A stretch of DNA of 64,000 nucleotides from Ptiloglossa arizonensis. Its lineage: Eukaryota; Arthropoda; Insecta; Hymenoptera; Colletidae. The DNA lies in assembly GCF_051014685.1 (NCBI RefSeq), contig NW_027478602.1, positions 682,001 to 746,000 on the forward strand. Direction: 5' to 3'. Positions 63,867-64,000 of the stretch are shown here, in pieces. Made by a program: the position numbers and the translations under genes. Under the pieces are notes generated by a model, which was not told the DNA's origin, made no database searches, and saw only the letters and a list, made by a program, of their open reading frames with translations. The stretch's first letter is position 1, and each line of letters opens with the position of its first letter.

Positions 63867-64000
63867 GAAAAAATACACATACCTTTGTAATCGGGCGAGT
63901 TTCTACTTTCAGTTACAATAGGAATTTTTGGGTTAGGTCAATCCGTTAGCGAGATATGGGACTTTGAAGCTAAGAAATGGTTGAGACGGCAAAAATTTTT
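63867..64000 (+). repeat. Partial terminal monomer cut by the window edge
   Basis: The last 134 bp belong to a CCTTTGTAATC/TTTCAGTTAC/CCGTTAGCGAG/GACGGCAAAAATTTTT monomer. It stops in the A/T tract, so the array continues beyond the window, as it also does to the left, where base 1 happens to coincide with a monomer start. Confidence 0.95.

Larger units (their letters stand above)
1..64000. repeat. Tandem satellite array, ~177-bp monomer, ~361.8 copies
   Basis: The opening GAAAAAATACACATACC recurs at 1, 178, 355 and so on up to 63867, always on the plus strand. The spacing is 177 bp with small indels: net drift is -2 bp at 9911, -6 at 17341, -21 at 25291, -26 at 33782 and -31 at 63867, giving 361 whole units. 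Most monomers differ from one another at only a handful to about twenty positions by eye. The consensus is about 41% G+C. No base of the window falls outside the array, so every stretch without a gene holds only this repeat. Nucleosome-length monomers in long homogeneous arrays are typical of eukaryotic centromeric or pericentromeric DNA; that placement is inference. The family name and species are not recognised. Confidence 0.98.

Noticed and set aside
1..64000. CRISPR-like array of direct repeats
   Set aside because: The units are adjacent and about 177 bp long, with no alternation of a short identical repeat and unique spacers and no cas genes. Variation is that of satellite monomers.

Overview
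The whole 64-kb window is one uninterrupted, head-to-tail satellite DNA array. The unit is about 177 bp. The first monomer boundary is base 1 (each unit opens with GAAAAAATACACATACC) and the last boundary I can place is 63867. That gives 361 full monomers plus a 134-bp partial one, with a mean length of about 176.9 bp. Every unit lies in the same orientation. I found no gene, tRNA, rRNA, CRISPR array, transposon or other foreign insertion. All open frames of 60-110 codons are by-products of the repeat: 177 is a multiple of 3, so they show a 59-residue period.

A pure array of nucleosome-length monomers of this size points to a eukaryotic nuclear genome, most likely (peri)centromeric heterochromatin. 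The species cannot be told from this sequence. The consensus is about 41% G+C with 8 CpGs per monomer (about 7.4 expected), so CpG is not depleted. Two 17-bp stretches per monomer resemble the mammalian CENP-B box. The one at monomer positions 79-95 matches 8 of the 9 essential bases; the one at 14-30 matches 7 of 9.

Layout: (1) 1-5131, loosely ordered monomers rich in GATCC and CATACAA variants, with short 2-monomer duplications; (2) about 5.1-17.2 kb, clear higher-order repeats: three copies of a 5-monomer unit (885 bp, 7433-10086) and two copies of a 13/14-monomer unit (12387-17163); (3) about 17.2-25.3 kb, an indel-rich transition where monomers drift in length and a new subfamily appears (GACGGCAAAAATTTTTT with TTCAAATGC and GAGTTGCC); (4) about 25.3-64 kb, a mosaic dominated by that subfamily, with block duplications offset by about 14, 15/16 and 23 monomers, including a 16-monomer (2832-bp) tandem duplication at about 51279-56942 with no difference found at the sites compared.

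No genes work together here. The array looks shaped by unequal crossing-over in monomer register and by local conversion-like replacement. Any function would be structural: kinetochore or heterochromatin assembly, nucleosome phasing, or satellite transcription.
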